Below are positions 62,301-64,000 of a DNA stretch of 64,000 nt, one piece after another. The stretch's first letter is position 1; each line of letters opens with the position of its first letter. The stretch is from Ignavibacteriales bacterium (GTDB taxonomy: Bacteria > Bacteroidota > Ignavibacteria > UBA10030 > SZUA-254). The translations under genes and the position numbers were made by a program. Location of the stretch: assembly GCA_016214905.1 (NCBI GenBank), contig JACRMQ010000002.1, forward strand, positions 1 through 64,000, in the 5' to 3' direction. The notes beneath the pieces are model-generated. The model ran no database searches. It saw only the letters and a program-made list of their open reading frames with translations, and had not been told where the DNA came from.

Positions 62301-64000
62301 TCCGATTACCTGATGGCGTATCAGGAAATTATTATATTTTAGTTCGGAATGATACAGGTAACGCCGTTAATGACAGTAACATCCTGAATAATCTAAGATT
62401 TTCATCATCGATGATATCCATCGCACTTTCACCGCCACCGGATCTCCACGTTGCATCTTTCACCACACCGAGCGAGGGTCGATCGGGACAACCAATTACA
62501 GTACGCTGGACAATCCAGAACAGTGGATCGGGACAAACACTTGTTTCATCATGGAATGACGCAATCTATTTATCGACTGATATCTATCTTGATCCGGTAG
62601 ACACGAGACTTGCAACAAAATCGCATAATGAAGGACTTACCGCCGGTCAATCATATAATGATAGTCTTGAGGTTGTACTTCCGAATTACGCTTCAGGTGA
62701 TTTATTTCTTCTGATCCAAACCGACAGTAAAAAAGAAGTGTTCGAACAATCCGGTGAAAGCAACAATATACTCAGTCGACCGATTACCGTGAATATCGCT
62801 GCACCTTCAGATCTCATCATTTCAAACATCATGGTTCCGGATAGCGCTATATCGGGAGATGAGGTAACAATTTCATGGACAATTCGGAATCAGGGGTCGA
62901 ATCCCGCAACAGGGTGGATCAATGATGTAGTTTATCTCTCATCCGATTCTACTTGGGAAGTAACCGATCCGGTTTTTGGAATCTACATAAGGAACATTAA
63001 TCTCGCACCTGGGGCTTCAATGCAAGCGAGCATGAAAGCTAAGATTAGTCGCGCGTTCCTCTCAGATTCTGCCGGTAACATCACCGGTCCGGTGCCGGGC
63101 TTTGCACCCGGAAATTATTATACAATTGTTCGAACAGACATCCGTAACTATATCCATGAGAATAATGAAAATAATAATACAGGAACATCATCCGGAACAA
63201 CTCGTGTCGATGTTCAGGCACTCGAACTCGATATTCCAACATTAACATCATTCGTTGAAGGTGAGCAAAAATATTACCGGGTTAACGTGGTTGCCGGACA
63301 AACTCTGAAGGTGACACTAGACGGTAATACCCCGAACGGCAGTCTTGAAATGTATGGACGTTTTGGTATGGTACCTTCCCGGTCGCAGTACGATGTTGCC
63401 TATACAACAGCATTCTCCACTCATCAACAGATTACAATTCCCGAAACGCATAATGGCACATATTACATTCTGATTTATGCTGATCGTGTGGTGGGGGATT
63501 CGATTGGAACTACAATTCTCGCTCAATCTTTATCGTTCGGAATAAATACGGTGTCGCCAGCTAAAGGTGGAAATTCTGGTGATGTTACAATTGCAATTGA
63601 AGGAGCCCGATTTGTAAATGGCAGCACAGTGAAACTGCTCGGTTCCGGCGGTGCACTGCCGAAACTCATTAAGAGTACTTTCATCGATGCATCACGGATC
63701 GATGCGACATTCGACCTGACCGGTAATCTTCCTCTTGGTACATATGATGTCGTTGTGCGGCGTCCTGATAATTCAGAAGCCACACTCACCGGTGGATTTA
63801 CGTTGGAACCCGGGAAAAATCTCACCGCAAACTTGGGCTTTGCACCACCAAGCGCAATAGCGCGGGGAGGATCAGGATTCTACTCCATCTCGGTTGAAAA
63901 TACAACCAACATCGATCTTCCGTTCATGACTGTTTACATCATTATACCTGCGGGGCAAAGTTATAGTGTAAACTCGAACAACATGCAAACTCTGAGTCAG
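59366..64000 (+). CDS. giant secreted protein with ten CARDB repeats (3' end outside window)
   Basis: One frame stays open from the ATG at 59366 (GGAG ten bases upstream) to the window edge, giving at least 1545 residues. In-frame ATGs at 59255 and 59318 lack ribosome sites. Signal peptide: SLIALFFFTGTIFA, likely cut before QLPDL. Ten CARDB-type adhesion domains start near 59459, 59828, 60197, 60563, 60938, 61310, 61688, 62060, 62438 and 62807, each 122-126 residues with P-D-L, NIG-like, W-x-D, YLS and ESNETNN-like words. A PPC-like beta domain (~63240-63520, EGEQKYYRVNVVAGQTLKVT) and an IPT-like segment follow. Probably surface-exposed; the missing C terminus may carry a T9SS signal. Confidence 0.9.
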   Translation, partial: MTKNHATLEEMWTIVSLIALFFFTGTIFAQLPDLTISNVIVPVSASSGEYITIKWTTSNIGSGSTGGAFLFDGIYISTDQNFDKSTDTYLSIYFHSVAIPAGSSEEDSTIVMVPDSLNGNFYIFVNADDFSGLSESNETNNYAHSSVINFSTNAPDLNVLSVTAPATGSSQQYIQVSYSVSNIGTKDITNQSWYDYIILSSDTVYDNGDDVFLGTVSMDTSLTIGDSYTRTSSVYLPTGLSGIYYILVRTNAFDFLNETSPDNNLGRSAPISIDFKRPDLIVSQINRPDTVNAGDKLRFSYQITNTGDTSTNSQQWYDEIFISSDSLAGNDTLLTLYLRSTNLEPGQSLMVTDSVSMPFGLPKGNYHIVVGCDMLNQINESSETNNTRISNPFLYGFNGPDLMVTKVQTPANAFSGQQIEINWIVKNDGTLATNVPQWYDRVYLSPNPVFDPMGVTTLGYFDNMSYLGPGESYSNTQHVTLPNGINGSYYIFVQSDAFAQVTEVDESNNFMKNDTAMQVNLSAASDLIVSAFSKPSTAFSGDTIDISYTIKNVGNGSTISAQWYDVLYFTQDTVLDVRTAKWLSWNQHDGVLAPESSYTRIDRVVLPNAISGKYFFYLSTDNFNNVYEFTAESNNTRRESIDVVLTPPPDLVVTNVSGPLTGNSGKRILVSWSVQNQGSNPPFESGWQDRLYISPSSTFNPESAYVLGTFTHYGILEPDSTYTKSDSVLIPDGLSGQLYIYANTDWKNDVFEYLFEKNNFRRSSATIQVELSPWPDLDITLMTNPSTVSAGQQVTINWNVTNSGVGAATSPLWKDKVYISSSAVWDSASSTLLKDVPRTSPLSPSGSYSQTASVTLPVTISGTYYFYIITDAENNVYEHTDEGNNIERSSAVSVQPYPPIDLQVGNIAIPSSGFSGLPVSMQYTIQNIGTGKTLAPKWDDAVYLSEDSILNVGVDSILTVVRRMGALDIGESYSRDISVRLPDGVSGNYYILVRNDTGNAVNDSNILNNLRFSSSMISIALSPPPDLHVASFTTPSEGRSGQPITVRWTIQNSGSGQTLVSSWNDAIYLSTDIYLDPVDTRLATKSHNEGLTAGQSYNDSLEVVLPNYASGDLFLLIQTDSKKEVFEQSGESNNILSRPITVNIAAPSDLIISNIMVPDSAISGDEVTISWTIRNQGSNPATGWINDVVYLSSDSTWEVTDPVFGIYIRNINLAPGASMQASMKAKISRAFLSDSAGNITGPVPGFAPGNYYTIVRTDIRNYIHENNENNNTGTSSGTTRVDVQALELDIPTLTSFVEGEQKYYRVNVVAGQTLKVTLDGNTPNGSLEMYGRFGMVPSRSQYDVAYTTAFSTHQQITIPETHNGTYYILIYADRVVGDSIGTTILAQSLSFGINTVSPAKGGNSGDVTIAIEGARFVNGSTVKLLGSGGALPKLIKSTFIDASRIDATFDLTGNLPLGTYDVVVRRPDNSEATLTGGFTLEPGKNLTANLGFAPPSAIARGGSGFYSISVENTTNIDLPFMTVYIIIPAGQSYSVNSNNMQTLSQ

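Overview
The window is about 64 kb of AT-rich bacterial chromosome. The taxon is inferred, not proven. A type IX secretion (T9SS) C-terminal sorting domain, a FISUMP-domain lipoprotein, an ExbB-ExbD-ExbD-TonB block followed by a PstS-like lipoprotein and a TPR protein, and several sigma54 activators point to the FCB group (Bacteroidota/Ignavibacteriota/Chlorobiota), most likely an Ignavibacteria-like lineage. I saw no rRNA, tRNA, CRISPR array, prophage or intact transposon.

Layout. 1-3.0 kb: 3' end of a secreted T9SS cargo protein and a sigma54-dependent response regulator. 3.0-8.5 kb: a possible small RNA, aspS, an ORF6N protein, and a tight operon for HMG-CoA synthase, acetoacetyl-CoA thiolase and a DUF35 zinc-ribbon protein, the archaeal type of entry into the mevalonate pathway. 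8.5-11.7 kb: an accessory patch with small inverted-repeat elements, a DUF5677-like gene, a dehydrogenase remnant, and VOC, DUF1697 and TMEM175-like genes. 11.7-17.2 kb: an AtuA-like protein whose ferredoxin-fold partner is separated from it by an inverted lipoprotein gene, an acyl-CoA-synthetase-like enzyme, and tag. 17.2-23.2 kb: an XRE regulator/membrane protein pair behind a perfect dyad, lipoproteins, a PP2C phosphatase, and short accessory genes that share promoter-like repeats.

23.2-28 kb: prfB, with a recognisable +1 programmed frameshift, followed by two LolC/E permeases and LolD. 28-34 kb: signalling genes (two single-domain response regulators, an APC-USP transporter, and a histidine kinase with its sigma54 response regulator). 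34-39.7 kb: a STAS protein and the ExbB/ExbD/ExbD/TonB/small membrane/PstS-like/TPR operon, closed by a strong terminator. 39.9-42.1 kb: a membrane pyrophosphatase with the K+-independent signature lysine. 42.1-43.8 kb: hairpins, a dispersed palindrome, the tail of an IS200-like transposase, and a secreted phosphoesterase. 43.9-47.9 kb: the translation block rplM-rpsI-rpsB-tsf-pyrH-frr. 47.9-59.1 kb: PspC and LiaF-like membrane proteins, an aminotransferase, a DEAD-box helicase, two PAS sensor proteins and polA. From 59.4 kb to the end runs one very long reading frame with ten CARDB repeats, cut by the window edge.

On function, housekeeping genes (translation, replication, lipoprotein export) alternate with envelope and signalling genes. 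The 30.7-39.7 kb stretch reads as a sensor/regulator pair next to a proton-driven envelope machine. The 5.9-8.5 kb operon makes HMG-CoA from acetyl-CoA. Apparent gene decay is concentrated in short accessory patches near 8.5-10, 22-23 and 42-43 kb.
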